NCBI RefSeq assembly: GCF_963576545.1
Contig: NC_083638.1
Location: forward strand, 30,527,900 to 30,591,899
Reading direction: 5' to 3'
From: Limanda limanda
Lineage: Eukaryota > Chordata > Actinopteri > Pleuronectiformes > Pleuronectidae
DNA: 64,000 bases
How positions within the stretch are numbered: the stretch's first letter is position 1; each line of letters starts with the position of its first letter. The notes under the pieces were generated by a model. It saw only the letters and a program-made list of their open reading frames with translations, did no database searches and had not been told where the DNA came from. Shown in pieces: positions 25,110-40,159 of the stretch. The position numbers were made by a program, and so were the translations under genes.

Positions 25110-25295
25110 AATGCACATACCTGCAGGTGGTGGGTCCACAAAGCGACAGCTCAGTGTCATTTCTTTGGCTTTAGCCCAATTTGGCCCCATGGGTCAGGGC
25201 CCAGCCTCCAGATGCTCACCGGTGAGCCCCACTTATCAGGTCGGGCTCCAGGAGAGAGCCCTGGTCGCCCTGTTCTGGACGAGGAAGCACAGTTT
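25110..25295 (+). mobile_element. Possible relic of a LINE 5' region (I-clade-like)
   Basis: The blocks cctgcaggtggtgggtccac, ggccccatgggtcagggccc, gagccccact and gggctccaggagag match, in order, a GC-rich segment I associate with the upstream part of an I-clade non-LTR element common in fish. It is much decayed, carries no reverse transcriptase, and directly follows a family Y fragment. Recognition is from memory and is moderate at best. Confidence 0.4.
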
Positions 25296-26266
25296 CGAAG
25301 TTGCGGTTCTAAGTAGAAGTTTTAAAATCGCTTTTGATCTGCTCTCTTTCCGGAACCAATTTCCCTTGGTTTGAGTAGGGAAATTAAAAGAGACGTCAGA
25401 AGTTGACTTTGTATACAAATCAAATGCAATGGCTTTGTTCCTGCTTCCTTGGGTGATGTGCAATAATGTCAGATGCTGCACGGGTCCAATGTGGTTTTGC
25501 TGTAGGCATCATTAGACAGCAAATGCCTTTTACAAAAAGCAACAATGAAAACCGAACATATGGATATGCATCCACATGTTCTTCCTGACGTCATAGCAAT
25601 TGTGAGAGGGGGTCAAATATGAAGAAAGGACAGGTGATTAAAGTAGGTGAAAAAAGGAATACAGTAATTCCTTCCATATTTTTATAAGAGTTCTCTAACA
25701 GTTTATCTGAAGGGACAGGGTGTACCGTAGCCATTGGTCCTGATCCAGAACTTTTATCACATGGACACAGCAACATAAACCAAAGAAGGACAGCTGGGTA
25801 CACCAAGAATGTGCGGAAAATCTGAAATAATGTTTAATCCAGGCTGGATGAGTGATTAGTGATGGGGTGGAGGATGTGAGAGACTACTTCAGCTGTCAGC
25901 ACCACGATCATAGCCAACATCATTTCACATGTTTATTTCTTACATCAACACTTATTCACACAAACACAATAAACTCAGAGTAACTCACAACCATACACTG
26001 GCAGCATCAGATCAAACCATCCAGGTCAGAGGTCAGCCAGTCGTGTAGAAGTTTATTCCTTAGTAAATTGTATTTTATCCTGATCTATAAAACTTCCTGC
26101 TATCATCACTGACGTCAAGCTCTATAATCCATGGCACATGTGGTGGAAAAACATATTAACGCCAGTTGCCGGTGGATAAAAACAGCTGGGACAAGGATGA
26201 ATGAGCAAGGACTAAGACATTAGATTCGATTAAAATAATTGAGCATGTGGAAGACCCAAATATACT
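25296..26266. other. Unannotated non-coding DNA
   Basis: No gene recognised. Frames of 71-104 codons at 25060-25374 and 25591-25806 show no motif; the first runs through the LINE relic. Confidence 0.4.
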
Positions 26267-26558
<292 letters not shown>

Positions 26559-26790
26559 CTTCAAGGAGAAGGGGCACAGAAGAGCAGAAGGAGAGAGTAA
26601 CAGACAGAGGGGAAAGAAGGATAAATGAGGGTGAATAGATAAAGTGAATAATGGAGAGAAGGGGAGAAAAATGAGGTGAAAAAATAGAGGGGGAGGCCAG
26701 ATTGAGAGGAGGAGTAGAGGGAGGGGGTAAAACGTGGAAAGGGGAGAAAGACAAGAGCTAACAGAAATGTGGAGATGATACCTGTCATTA
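26559..26790. other. Purine-rich flank of the GATA array
   Basis: GA-rich sequence of the aagaaggagag type that probably derives from decayed simple repeat. No gene. Confidence 0.5.
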
Positions 26791-26935
26791 GCCGCTTCCA
26801 TACATGCACTGAATTCCAGGTAATCTCCTGAAATCATCTGTAGGGGCTGTATGTGAGAACACAAAGGCCTGAGTGAGAGGTTCTGAACTTTCTCTGGGTA
26901 ATGTCTGTATGGGCCCATGTGAGAATAAAGCATTA
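26791..26935 (+). mobile_element. MITE-like teleost element, family Y, fragment 2
   Basis: It begins gccgcttccatacatgcac and continues tgaattccagg, atctcctgaaatc, gaacacaaaggcctg and gagtgagaggttctg, in the same order as the copies at 24909 and 53708. Confidence 0.6.
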
Positions 26936-27613
26936 TATTGTTTGGAGAATTCATCACAAGCCAGTGAGCACGTTAATGACGTTTCTAAGATGCGACTGAC
27001 GCAAACCATACAACTACAAGACACCAATGAAGATGTCAACATGGAAAGACGTTACGACCATTGCCTGAATCCTCTGGAGATATTAATATGAACACGTCTG
27101 ACCGGAGATTCTAGTGTTGTGTTGTTCATATATGAAACAACAAACTGTTTCTGGTTCCCTCTCACTGCCCTCATAATGTAGTTGCAGGTGCAGAAGGTAG
27201 CTGATGTCAGCAGCGAACACTATGGAACAACAAGTCCGATATTACCTCAGGAGTTGGTAGAGACCAAAAGCAAAGCTAAAAGACAGTGACTCACCTCCAA
27301 AAATTGCTCCATTACTTCCGGTAGTGTGTGTGTTTAAGCAACTTCTCAATGTTTGCGTCCCATGTCCGCTGCCCCCAAGTGGCCAAAAGGGATTGGGAGG
27401 TTTTAAGGCTGTAGTTAAGATAATATGTAATTGCATTGAGTTTTTTGATAACACATTAACGGGGCCAGCCTTCCTTTTGGTGACAATCGTTTTAAAATAT
27501 TGGAAGTTAAGGTGAAGGCACGTTTTAAGGTTTAGGTTAGGGTTAGACACATAGCAGTTATTGTTAGGGTTAGAGTAGGTCTCCAGGAAATTATTTTTAG
27601 TCGGTGTAATGTC

Positions 27614-27616
<3 letters not shown>
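26936..27616. other. Unannotated DNA with short telomere-like motif cluster
   Basis: At 27528-27575 there are three or more degenerate TTAGGG-type units (ggttagggttagacac, ttgttagggttagag). Such interstitial motifs are common in fish interspersed repeats and need not mean a chromosome fusion. A ctgcccccaagtggcc word at 27369 belongs to the same kind of repeat. No gene recognised. Confidence 0.45.

Positions 27617-27669
<53 letters not shown>
27617..27669. repeat. (AC)n microsatellite
   Basis: About 26 AC units, uninterrupted. Confidence 0.95.
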
Positions 27670-27670
<1 letters not shown>

Positions 27671-30419
27671 CTCCCATAACTCCCACCAACCCAGCCACCC
27701 ATCTCCCCTCCATCAACCTCCATCCACCACAACCAGGATCCAGTCCAGTGCCAAGGTAGCACAGATGCAAACTCCCCCCTGACCGGTTGGCTGCCAAGGC
27801 ACCATTTCCAAAGCCTCTCCACCAGCTGGAGACTCTCTGATGGGGCCAACACATCCATTTCCCTGGTAACCGACAAGCCCAGGGACACACTTGCATATAA
27901 ACATGTATACGCACCCCTGTGAATATGTATATGCCACACACGTGCTGTATCCAGCCAACGCCTTCCCCCCTCTGTGCCCAACCCTCCAACCCCACCTCCT
28001 TGCCCTGTTTGCTGCTGGGGTCTATTATCACTCAGGATGCATTGCAGAGCCACAACACAACATCTAGACATATTAACATCCAGTTACTAGAGATACAATG
28101 TGCAGCGAACAGCCCACTGTTCTAATTAGCAGGACCCAAGATGTCACCTATGCACTGACAACATTTGTGCACTGAGACCCATCATATATCTCAGAGCACA
28201 TGGGTCTCCATGCACACGGCCATGCACCAAAGGCTCATTTATGCTGCCTTTTCGGACAAAAAGAGATACACCCGTTTCAAATAATGTACCCATCACTGTC
28301 CACATACTTCCACGTGTCCTTTATGTTGGAATGCTTGTAAAGATATGCATCCACTATAGGGCAACTCAGAGTGAAGATTTTCTGACAACAACAAATTTGA
28401 CAAGGAGGTACCTCTCACGAAAGTCCTTGTCCCTGGCGAAGAAATATAGATATCAGCAGTTTCTTACCAACTCGCAAATTTTCTCCTCCTACCATTATTG
28501 ATATTTCCTTAGCATGTCGCTTTAACTATCTGCTGCCCCAAAGGATTTTCAATCTTTCCTGACGTTCGTGTTGGAACTGGACCGGCAGAGCTTGCGGGTA
28601 ACTTCCAGGGATGAATGTAAACTAACGATGACTGGTTGTCTTGTTTTCCGTAAACTCTAAAAACCATAGTTCCACTTTGCAACACCAACAACATCATCAT
28701 CATCATGACATCATAAAGCATAAAAATGTGGATGCATTGCTGTGCCTGATGCCCATTGATAGTATCCAAAGCTTCCAAACAGCCTGTATTTCAAGTCAGG
28801 CTGTGATTGGGCTCTTATTGTGTTACAATGGTATCACTTGAACTACAATGCAGGGTCAGACATCCAGTCCAGTGGTCGATCCCTGGAGATATATCCACAA
28901 ATCCATTATATCCAATAGTGTCATCTTTTCTTAAACTTTCCACCTGCACTGGTTTTTCAATGGGATTGAGCATGGTGTAAGGAAACATAAAAACATGCTG
29001 GGACGGGCTGTAAACCTCTAAACTCTGTGATTCTCCCTCCCGTATTTTAATTTTATTTGTAAGTAAATGTACTACATTCTAGTCTCAAATACCCTAATTT
29101 TGAAAATAAATTATACTCAAAATTCAAGAAATTCCCTTAAGACATCACATTCATGCAAATGAGGTGGACAGACTTCCTCACGCATGATAAATATGGGTTT
29201 AGGAAAGATGCCCTCTCTCGTAGATGTAAACTTTTCACATATTTATAGATATCTGAAAAATCTATTTTATATTAAGCGCCAAACCAGAAAATGGTTCTTC
29301 AACTTCCCATTGAATTGTTGGTCAAAACACACAAATCCTGAAAAAAGTGCAAAAATGTAACCAAGTAACCTTAAAATCTGCTGTAGCTGTGTGTAACTCT
29401 TACTGCTCCTAGACAGTGCCGGCTGAGTTAGAGTACATATGGGTGGGTATGTTACCCCAGGGGGCATCTTCCCCCATCTTACCCTGCAAGCAAATGATAA
29501 AAATGACATCTGAATCCAGCACTTTGACTCAGACACAGGGTATGTGTGTCTGTGCATTGCTCAGGCATTTCCCAAGCAGTCACCATCTCATCCATCCACA
29601 GCGTAATCTGGCGGCAAACACAAAGCGGAGATAAGAATAAGGGTGCGTTGTAATCGAGGACGGAGGAGACATGCAAAGAAAACAAGGATTTTAAGAGGAA
29701 AGGGGGGGACAGTATTTCTCAACAAGAGGGGGAGGAGGCTCCTGAATATAGATTGTCCGTTAAGTGGCGATGTTACACAGACAGCACTTGTGTGTGTGGA
29801 ATGACTCCGGATGAAACATGGGGAAGGGAGAGGAGAAGAGGAACGTGGCCACTGGAAGGGGATCAGTAGCTGGGCTTTCACCTTGGGGGTCTTTGTGTTG
29901 GAAGAGGAGAGGGCCCTCCGTCACGTTTACACACAAAGGGCCAAAGGGGGTCTGAGGCTTCTACCCAACCACCCCACCCCCCCTCACAGACAACGACTTT
30001 ACTCGCCATCTGAGAGACAAGGAAGGTTCAGCGATGTTCATGTCGACAGAGCCCTGCACAATCCTTTTGATGTCCCTGGTTTTCTTTGAGAGGGCCGCAG
30101 AAAGGCTGGAGGACTTTTGGATGTGGTGCCAAGAACAACAAGCGAGGAGGCAGCTGTGTGCAAGAGGAGGCGGATCGGCCCAGAGAATCAAAGATGGCTG
30201 GTGAAGAAAGGAAAATAGCGTATCAAAGGAGGGGTCCCATGTAATTGGAGTTTGTCAGTGTCTTTAAATAAATTGACTTGGGCGGAGGCCACCAAAAGAA
30301 CATACACACAGGCAAAATGTCTGCGGCGTGCAGAAATGTTTTTCGAAAACTTTTCTGGAAGTGTTTCACATTGTTTGCAGTAATTAAAATGAATGAATGC
30401 TGAATAGCACCAGTCTTAA
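27670..30419. other. Unannotated non-coding DNA
   Basis: No gene, RNA or transposon recognised over 2.7 kb. Pyrimidine-rich at 27675-27730 and 27955-28010. Overlapping minus-strand frames of up to 179 codons at 27532-28071 run through the CA array and lack domains. Confidence 0.4.
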
Positions 30420-30429
30420 ACAATGACCA

Positions 30430-30900
30430 GTGTACTCATCGTCATCAGTTAATGAACTAGTCTCAGACTACAATATAGATTTATTGTCCCTTACTGAGAC
30501 GTGGCTGCATCCTGATGAATATGTCAGTTTAAATGAATCTACTCCCCCCAGTCATATAAATTCACACGTTCCCAGGGAACTCGGGCGAGGAGGTGGAGTT
30601 GCTGCTATTTTTAACTCCAGTCTATCAATTAATCCTAAACCTAAACTCAGCTACAACTCATTTGAATGTCTTGTTCTTAATCTTCCACGTCAATCCAGGA
30701 AACACCAACAGCCAATCATATTTGTTGTAGTTTATCGTGCTCCTGGGGCTTATACTGAATTTCTAACAGAATTCCCTGAGTTTTTATCAATCCTAGTCCT
30801 AAAGACCGATACAATTATTATTGTTGGTGACTTTAATATTCATATTGACAATAATAAAGATAGCCTGAGCGTAGCATTTATTTCAATTGGTTTTAGTTAG
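30430..30900 (+). pseudogene. L2 ORF2 part 1: endonuclease domain, ends in nonsense codon
   Basis: The 156 codons form most of an AP-type endonuclease, which nicks the target DNA to prime reverse transcription. Visible motifs in this frame are TETW at residues 22-25 (catalytic glutamate), RGGGVAAIF at 53-61, VYRAPG at 101-106 and GDFNIH at 133-138. The methionine at 30430 is only the first in the surviving frame; family members start well upstream. The frame stops at TAG 30898-30900 and resumes at once in the same frame with CVHQPTH, so the break is a single nonsense change rather than an indel. Confidence 0.9.
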
Positions 30901-31887
30901 TGTGTACATCAACCTACTCATTGTTGTAACCACACACTTGACCTTGTATTATCATACGGTGTCAAAATTGAACATTTAACAGTACTTCCGCGCAATCCAG
31001 TACTATCAGACCATAATTTAATAACCTTCGATTTTTCATTATCTGAATATATGCCCCTAATAAAAAACTAATTTTCTAGATGTCTACCTGATAGTGCTAT
31101 AGCTAAATTTAAGGAAATAATTCCGATTACATTTAAACCCGTATTATCCGTCGACATAAACAACAAATTCTTTAAAAACCCGAGCTCTATTGAGATTGAC
31201 CACCTCGTAGATAGCTCTGCAGACTCGTTACGATTAACATTAGACTCAATAGCGCCTCTAAAAAAGAAATGTGTAAAACATAGTCAATTAGCTCCGTGGT
31301 ATAATTCCAAGACACATGAGTTGAAACAAATATCAAGAAAATTAGAAAGGAAGTGGCGCTCCAGCAACAGTGTTGAAAATCTCCTAGACTGGAAGAGTAG
31401 TGTTAAAGAATATAAAAAGGCTCTCCACAAAGCAAGAGCTGCCTATTATTCAAAACTAATAGAAGAGAATAAAAACAACCCAAGGTTTCTCTTCAGCACT
31501 GTAGCCAGGCTGACAGAAAGTCACACCTCCACCGAACCCAGTATTCCTCGATCCCTAAATAGCAATATCTTTATGACCTTTTTTAATGATAAAATTCTAA
31601 CTATTAGAAATAAAATCAACCATCTCCTGCCCTCAATTGGCACTAATACCCTCCCAACAACAGAGATCTCAGAAACGGCTGAGAATCCTTCCCATTACTT
31701 AGACAGCTTCTCTCTGATCACCCGTGATCAGTTTACCAAAATAATCTCAGGTTCTAAACCAACAACCTGTATCTTAGATCCGATTCCAACTAAATTTCTT
31801 AAAGAAATTCTGCCCCTAATAGATAGTTCGCTTCTTAACACAATCAATCTGTCATTATCATCAGGTTATGTACCACAGTCTTTTTAA
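30901..31887 (+). pseudogene. L2 ORF2 part 2: endonuclease end and linker
   Basis: It continues in the same frame as part 1. The endonuclease SDH motif (with the catalytic histidine) is at 31006-31014, followed by LITFDF. A second in-frame stop, TAA, is at 31069-31071. From 31321 a 188-codon open stretch covers the charged linker before the polymerase (ISRKLERKW, AAYYSKLIEE, LFSTVARL) and the start of the reverse transcriptase region (SGSKPTTCILDPIPTKFLKE). It ends at the third stop, TAA 31885-31887, after YVPQSF; the next codons (IAVIKPLLKKP) continue the family sequence without a shift. Confidence 0.88.
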
Positions 31888-33273
31888 ATAGCTGTAATCA
31901 AACCCCTACTCAAAAAACCCACCCTAGACCCAGAGGTTTTAGCAAATTACAGGCCAATATCCAATCTCCCCTTCCTCTCTAAAATCTTAGAAAAAGTTGT
32001 AGCCAATCAGCTGTGTGAGTTTCTCCAGGAAAATAATATATATGAAGAATTTCAGTCTGGGTTTAGAACCAATCATAGCACAGAGACAGCCCTGGCAAAA
32101 GTCACTAATGACCTTCTAATAGCTTCAGATCAGGGACTTGTGTCTGTCCTTGTTCTGTTAGATCTCAGTGCAGCATTCAACACAATTGACCATCAAATTT
32201 TATTTCAAAGACTAAAACAGTTAATTAACATTAAAGGAACAGCCCTAAACTGGTTTAAATCTTATTTTTCTGATCGCTCCCAATTCGTACAAATTAATGA
32301 TGAGTCATCTGTGCGCACCAAAGTTAACCATGGTGTTCCACAGGGGTCTGTGCTCGGCCCAATTTTATTCTCATTATATATGCTTCCACTAGGAAACATT
32401 ATCAGGACACACTCTCTAAATTTTCACTGTTATGCGGATGACACCCAGTTATATTTGTCAATAAAACCTGATCAAAGTAATCAATTAACTAAACTTCGAG
32501 CATGTCTCAAGGACATAAAAACCTGGATGACCCGCAATTTTCTCTTATTAAACTCAGATAAAACTGAGGTTATAATACTCGGCCCTAAACACCTTAGAGA
32601 AACATTATCTAATGATATAGCTGCGCTAGATGACATTGCCCTTGCTTCCAATGACACAGTCAGGAACTTGGGAGTGATCTTCGATCCTGATTTGTCCTTT
32701 AATAGTCACTTAAAACAAATTTCTAGGACCGCCTTTTTCCACTTGCGTAATATCTCAAAAATCAGACATGTCCTTTCGCAAAAAGATGCAGAAAAACTAG
32801 TCCATGCCTTTATTACATCGAGACTGGACTACTGTAATTCACTATTATCAGGCTCCAGCAGTAAGTCGTTAAAGACTCTGCAGCTGGTCCAAAATGCCGC
32901 AGCACGTGTCCTGACAAGAACTAAGAAAAGAGAGCACATTTCCCCAGTATTAGCATCGCTACACTGGCTTCCTGTTAAATCAAGAATAGAATTTAAAATT
33001 CTCCTCCTCACCTTCAAGGCCCTTAATGATATGGCACCTTTTTACCTTAAAGAGATGTTAATACCATATCAACCTACTAGAGCACTCAGATCCCAGAATT
33101 CAGGTTTACTTGTCGTCCCTAAAGTCTCTAAAAGTAGAGTAGGAGCCAGAGCTTTTAGCCATCAAGCCCCACTGCTGTGGAATAATCTCTCACTTTCAGT
33201 TAGGGAAGCAGGCACGCTCTGTTCGTTTAAAAGTAGACTCAAAACCTTCCTTTTTGATAAAGCTTATAGTTAG
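31888..33273 (+). pseudogene. L2 ORF2 part 3: reverse transcriptase and C-terminal region
   Basis: Open from 31888 to the natural end TAG at 33271-33273. Reverse transcriptase blocks occur in order: LDPEVLANYRPISN, FLSKILEKVV, FQSGFRTNHSTETAL, LLDLSAAFNTIDH with its catalytic aspartate, GVPQGSVLGPILF, and YADD at 32431-32442, then LLLNSDKTEV. After the polymerase comes LHWLPVKSRIEFKI with FKALNDMAPFYL, typical of the L2/CR1 group, and the end NLSLSVREAGTLCSFKSRLKTFLF. All catalytic residues I can check are present. It acts on the element RNA at the nicked target. The first methionine of the long open stretch is at 32140, but it lies within the domain and is not a true start. Confidence 0.92.
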
Positions 33274-34035
33274 AGCTAATTAGTGGAATTTATGACACAA
33301 GACACACGGAGCTTCTCTTTCCTGCTTCTCCTTCCTTTTCTCCATCCCTAACACATCAAGGTTATTCTTATCTCATCAGTACATGTTACTAACTTGACCC
33401 CTTTCCCGGAGTTTCTATGCCTTAGCGCCCGCGGATGCAGGGCCACAGCTGTGGCCGCACCATGGATATGATTGTGGATCGTGCGTCAGAGGTCGCAATG
33501 GTGGATCCAGTTCGGTGGATTCTGTATCGTGCCTGCTGATCGTAGTGGTAATGGAGGATCCTTTGTCGCGCTGGCATCGGCTGATGGTGGACCACAGCCG
33601 AGGCGGCAGCTGATAATGGATTCTAACTGGCGGCAGTGGACAATAACTGTGGACTATAGTGGATCCCATCCTGATGCTGGATCGTGATCTTGCTGCTGAC
33701 CAGAGACTTTGATTGCAGCAGGACTGCTTCACATATAGTATTGAAAAAATGTTTACCCTCATCGATGCTGCTAAAAACTTTAATCCTGATGATGTTTTCT
33801 TAACACTTGACATCTATTGCACTTCTGTCCGTCCTGGGAGAGGGATCCCTCACATGTGGCTCTCTCTGAGGTTTCTACATATTTTTACCTGTTAAAAAGG
33901 TTTTTAGTAGTTTTTCCTTACTCTTGTTGAGGGTTAAGGACAGAGGATGTCACACCATGTTAAAGTCCTATGAGACGAATTGTGATTTGTGAATGTGGGC
34001 TATACAAATAAAACTTGATTGATTGATTGATTGAT

Positions 34036-35602
34036 CAGAGCTGCTACAGATTATTTACATATTAAAATACATAGTTTACTGAGTGCAATGTAAATGGTGC
34101 TGCACAAAGTGACTCGTTTTCAGTAGCTCTAAATACACAAACTGTAGAAGACCTATCACGAACCAAGGGACCGACAGACAAAGTCCTTGACCAACAGGTG
34201 AAAACAGCAGGATTTTTCCTGACTAATGATCTGGCACATGTTGGTGGAGACCAAAAAGAGCAAAAAGGAGATAAAATGTGGGGAAATTTGGACTATGGTT
34301 TCTCCTGGTGAAAATCATATTCTCACCAGTCAGTCACTACTGTTAAAATCTTAATCAAATTTGAATTAAAATTCAAATTAAATTTATTTTAAATTAAATT
34401 AATAATATCTACAAATGTTAATTTTGTCCAACTCAATTTCTAGATCTTAATTTTCAATTCAACAACACATTTGTGGAATTTTAGTTTCTAGTCATGACGA
34501 CTGACTCATTATAATATATTTATTTACATAGTTATAATATGGTTTTATTGTTTCATATTTTATCAAACAGTTGGATTGTTGATATGTGAAATAGATTTTT
34601 TAATGTAAGAATTCTATTTTATTTCTTCAAAAACATAACTGTGGATATCTGGAGGTGAAAGCTTGATACACATGAACAATAAAGTGACGTTATTTGTCCA
34701 AGGAAGCATGACAGTGCAGATATCTGACATGTTGAGGAATCTATAACTGTTAAATTGTAGCTGTGAGTCCCAATATACTTATACAATATCATTCTTTGAT
34801 TGTATTACTTGTAATGTACTCACAACGTTTTGATTCTGATTCCATAAAATTCTTAAAACATGTAGCAGGGTGTGTAAAAACCCAGCATTTCCCCTCTGCC
34901 TCTCTCCTGATCTGCACAGTTAAGTGATCATGAAGTGAACTTTATACTACAAATACACAGTTTCTCAATGTTCCACACTCCATTACAGCTGGGGGGGAAA
35001 CAGCCTCTTAAGAGATATCCAGACGTTTCCTGAGGCTTTGTTTCCCTGGGGCCTCCCCTCACTTCGCCCTGAGCAGGAAGAAATCAGCAGCTAAAGCAAC
35101 AGCATCTCCTCTCCCTGCAGCTCCTCCAACCATACACATGTACTGCTAATGCCTGGAAATCACATTTCCACATCACTTTACCACCATCACTTCTTAAAAG
35201 CATCTTTTCCCACCAGTTTCAGACAAGTAAAGAGATTTTAAAAGTGATAATACAGAGGAAAGATGTTAAGACATTATTTAAAGGAAGTGTCAAAAGGAAA
35301 AGATGGGTGTTAGGCTACTGAAATAACGAGAATGATTAGATGGTGTAAGGTTTAGTTGAATGGCTTGAAAAACATCTAAAATATGGTAACAAAAGAAGAA
35401 TCACATGTTATGGAATTATTTAGTATTATTATATTATTTATGTTATTATTTATATTATTTAGAAGTATTTCCCTCAGACTTATTTAAATCTACTTGCAGT
35501 ACTTGCATGAAAACTTTCAAGTACCTTTGGCTCAGTTAATCCTTACAAAACTAACGAAAAATGGAAGTACATCAGGAATCCAGACAATATGCAATACACA
35601 TA
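34036..35602. other. Unannotated AT-rich DNA with a small palindrome
   Basis: No gene recognised. At 34358-34379 there is a perfect inverted repeat, aatttgaatt / aattcaaatt with a 2-nt spacer, in AT-rich surroundings. 35415-35460 is a degenerate ATT repeat. Confidence 0.4.
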
Positions 35603-35860
35603 AGCCGTTTTCAGATATGAACTCCGGAGGTTGTCGGAGTTCTGCTGAGTTTGCCTTTCACACATAAACAGGAGATTCTCCAGTTAGACACGTTCGAAAC
35701 AACACAGGAATCTCCAGGCGTTCAGGTGAGGGTTGATGCAGAAACAGAGGCAGGATGTAACATATCCGTTCCGCTGCTGAGATCAAATGTTTTCGTTTGG
35801 CTGGTGTCGGCCCTTATCACCAAAAGCTCTCTTGACATCTTCGGCAGCTTCTTCTAGGTG
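35603..35860 (+). mobile_element. MITE-like teleost element, family Y/Z, left part
   Basis: It begins gccgttttcagatatgaac, which is the inverse of the right end of the element at 55468-55950 (gtctgaaaacagcc). From about 35685 it runs parallel to that element: gcgttcaggtgaggg, gaaacagaggcaggatg, gctgctgagatcaaatg, gctctcttgacatcttc. It then loses similarity near 35860, so it represents the left half. There is no coding capacity. Confidence 0.65.
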
Positions 35861-36681
35861 TATAGCATCGCATTTTCATCCCAAAATATTTCAATTTTTT
35901 TGTTTTTTCAATTTTTTAAAAACGTGATTTATTGTTTCCCACACAGTATTGTGGTTGTAGTTAACCTTAGTGAACTGTTATTTATGAATGTATGATCTTT
36001 TTAACCTAAAAACAGAGCATGATTTTTCTATTTTTTCTTTCTTTCTTTCTATCAGTTTATAAACAAGCTTCTCTTCTCTTTTCCCACCCTTGTTTTGTTT
36101 TAACGGAGGGGTAAAGAATCATCGGCTGACACATTGAGTGACTGACAGAATAGTTTAGTAATGACAAGCCTGCCTTAGTAGTAACAGAGTGAGTGACTGA
36201 CATGCTGACTGGGTTGTGTGATCACATGACCATCACTTGTCTCTCACTCTGTTTGTGTTGTTGTTTGCTCGTCTATCTGAATTCAACCTTAAATATTCCA
36301 CAGACAGACCTGAGATCTGTGCACATTTCAGTGACTGAAAGGAGCATGTTTACTCTGCAGTGCCTCTGGATTGGCTCACTTCTCTGTTCACAGCGACTGG
36401 CAGATGTCGCTGTGAAACCCTAACCCTCATCTGGATGGATCATCATCCAAAATAAATGTGAATTCTAGGATGTATTTGAAACAAAGTCCATATCTTAGGA
36501 TGGCCCCTGTTTTTTTGAGTAACAACACCCAGGCTCATAACTAAATGAACTTGGAAAGTAACACAACTAAACTTTATGTGGTCACTAGGAAATAACACTG
36601 TCTAGAGAGGCACGGTACTCCATGTTATACAACCACCATGTTCTACATTGTGGACTTTCTATCAGGACCCATTATATGTTT

Positions 36682-36683
<2 letters not shown>
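35861..36683. other. Unannotated non-coding DNA
   Basis: T-rich at 35885-35930 and a short (CTTT)n at 36035-36050. Nothing else recognisable. Confidence 0.4.

Positions 36684-36731
<48 letters not shown>
36684..36731. repeat. (CT)n microsatellite
   Basis: About 24 uninterrupted TC units. Confidence 0.95.
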
Positions 36732-36735
<4 letters not shown>

Positions 36736-37330
36736 TGTCAGTTTGTACCCAACCAGGTCAGCTTCGGATGCCACACACCAAACCAAATATTACACATTGC
36801 ATGATTGTGCAAAGATAATTAAATATTTGCAGATATTTGCACAGAACAACTGTCAACCCCAAAGAATAAGATATTACAGTGCTGCACCTGCAGACTACCC
36901 AGAAAGCACTTGATTAGTTTGGGCCTTTAAAGGCCCTGGAAATATGTTTCCCCATCTGCTTATTGCCGTTAACATGAGCTCTTGTACAATAAGTGAAGAG
37001 AGTTTCTTTCCTAATACAAACAGTTTGGGGGATTTTGTGTTTTCTGATTTAGTTTTATATATCTTGACTAACCTTCAAAATCTGAGGCGCGTGAGAAATC
37101 ACATATTCCAGAGGACAACTGGTTTAGCATCGTTTGTATCAAATGTTTAGCATCTTAGTGATAAATTCCCAGTTTTATTTCTTTAATAATTTATTTCTAA
37201 CAATTTATTATTTATTTTATTTTAATAAAATCCTTGGGGTTAAAACCTTTTCAAGGTCTTCAACAAGATGAATTGGATCGCGAAAATATGAAATCAATAA
37301 ATCAAATATTGCAGTAGTTAAAAAACATGA
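36732..37330. other. Unannotated non-coding DNA
   Basis: No recognisable feature; AT-rich at 37170-37230. Confidence 0.4.
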
Positions 37331-37450
37331 GATTAGATTAGATTAGATTAGATTCAATTTATTGTCATTGCACAGTACAAGTACAACGAAATGCAGTTTA
37401 GCATCTAACCAGAAGTACAAAAAAGGCAGTAAAAGTGCAGTATAACAGTA
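37331..37450 (-). mobile_element. LINE-type 3' end with (TAATC)n tail, minus strand
   Basis: On the minus strand the sequence gcatttcgttgtacttgtac is followed by tgtgcaatgacaataaattg and then TAATC repeats (plus strand 37331-37354). This is a common 3' terminus of teleost non-LTR elements. The following plus-strand sequence to about 37770 could be the 3' UTR of the same insertion but contains no coding sequence. The clade is not assignable. Confidence 0.55.
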
Positions 37451-39844
<2,394 letters not shown>

Positions 39845-39878
<34 letters not shown>

Positions 39879-39879
39879 A
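39845..39879. repeat. (CTG)n trinucleotide repeat, about 11 units
   Basis: Perfect CTG units. In the frames they give poly-Leu, poly-Ala or poly-Ala antisense stretches, but no exon context (splice sites, conserved flanks) is visible. Confidence 0.95.
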
Positions 39880-40159
39880 GGAACACACAGCAGATGGCTG
39901 AAACTTCCTATTCACTATTTTTCCTTTCTTCTCTGCTCGCAGGTTCATCCTCTCTCCCCTGTCCATTCCTGTTCATACCTATGTTTTTCCTTTTGCGTCA
40001 TTATTCAATTTCAATAAGTCAGTTACGTGTGTGTGTGCCTTCACGCCAGCGACAGCCAATAGCCAGAGACTATATGTTTTCATGTTGTCCGTCCGCTGTT
40101 TGACGCCCGTACTTAAGTGTCATGAACTGTTTTCTGTTAATATCAATGCCGATTTTATA
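39880..40159. other. Unannotated non-coding DNA
   Basis: No recognisable feature. Confidence 0.35.

Larger units (their letters stand above)
30420..34035 (+). mobile_element. L2-clade LINE, 5'-truncated, nearly open
   Basis: This is a non-LTR retrotransposon of about 3.6 kb. It begins inside the apurinic-type endonuclease domain, so the 5' end is missing, as expected after incomplete reverse transcription. One reading frame runs from 30430 to 33273 with no frameshift and only three in-frame stops (30898, 31069 and 31885). Reverse transcriptase with YADD and the C-terminal region follow. The 3' UTR (33274-34010) includes a stretch at 33430-33700 with repeated GTGGATC-like words. It ends in gggctatacaaataaaac and a (TTGA)n tail at about 34015-34035, characteristic of teleost L2 elements. 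I could not identify a target duplication. Another L2 3' end of this type lies at 61557-61702, minus. Comparison with the relic at 960-2110 shows how much better preserved this copy is. Confidence 0.93.

Noticed and set aside
27532..28071. 144-179 codon minus-strand frames
   Set aside because: They pass through a CA microsatellite (poly-CV) and have no domain; three phases are open together, as expected for low-complexity and GC-richer sequence.
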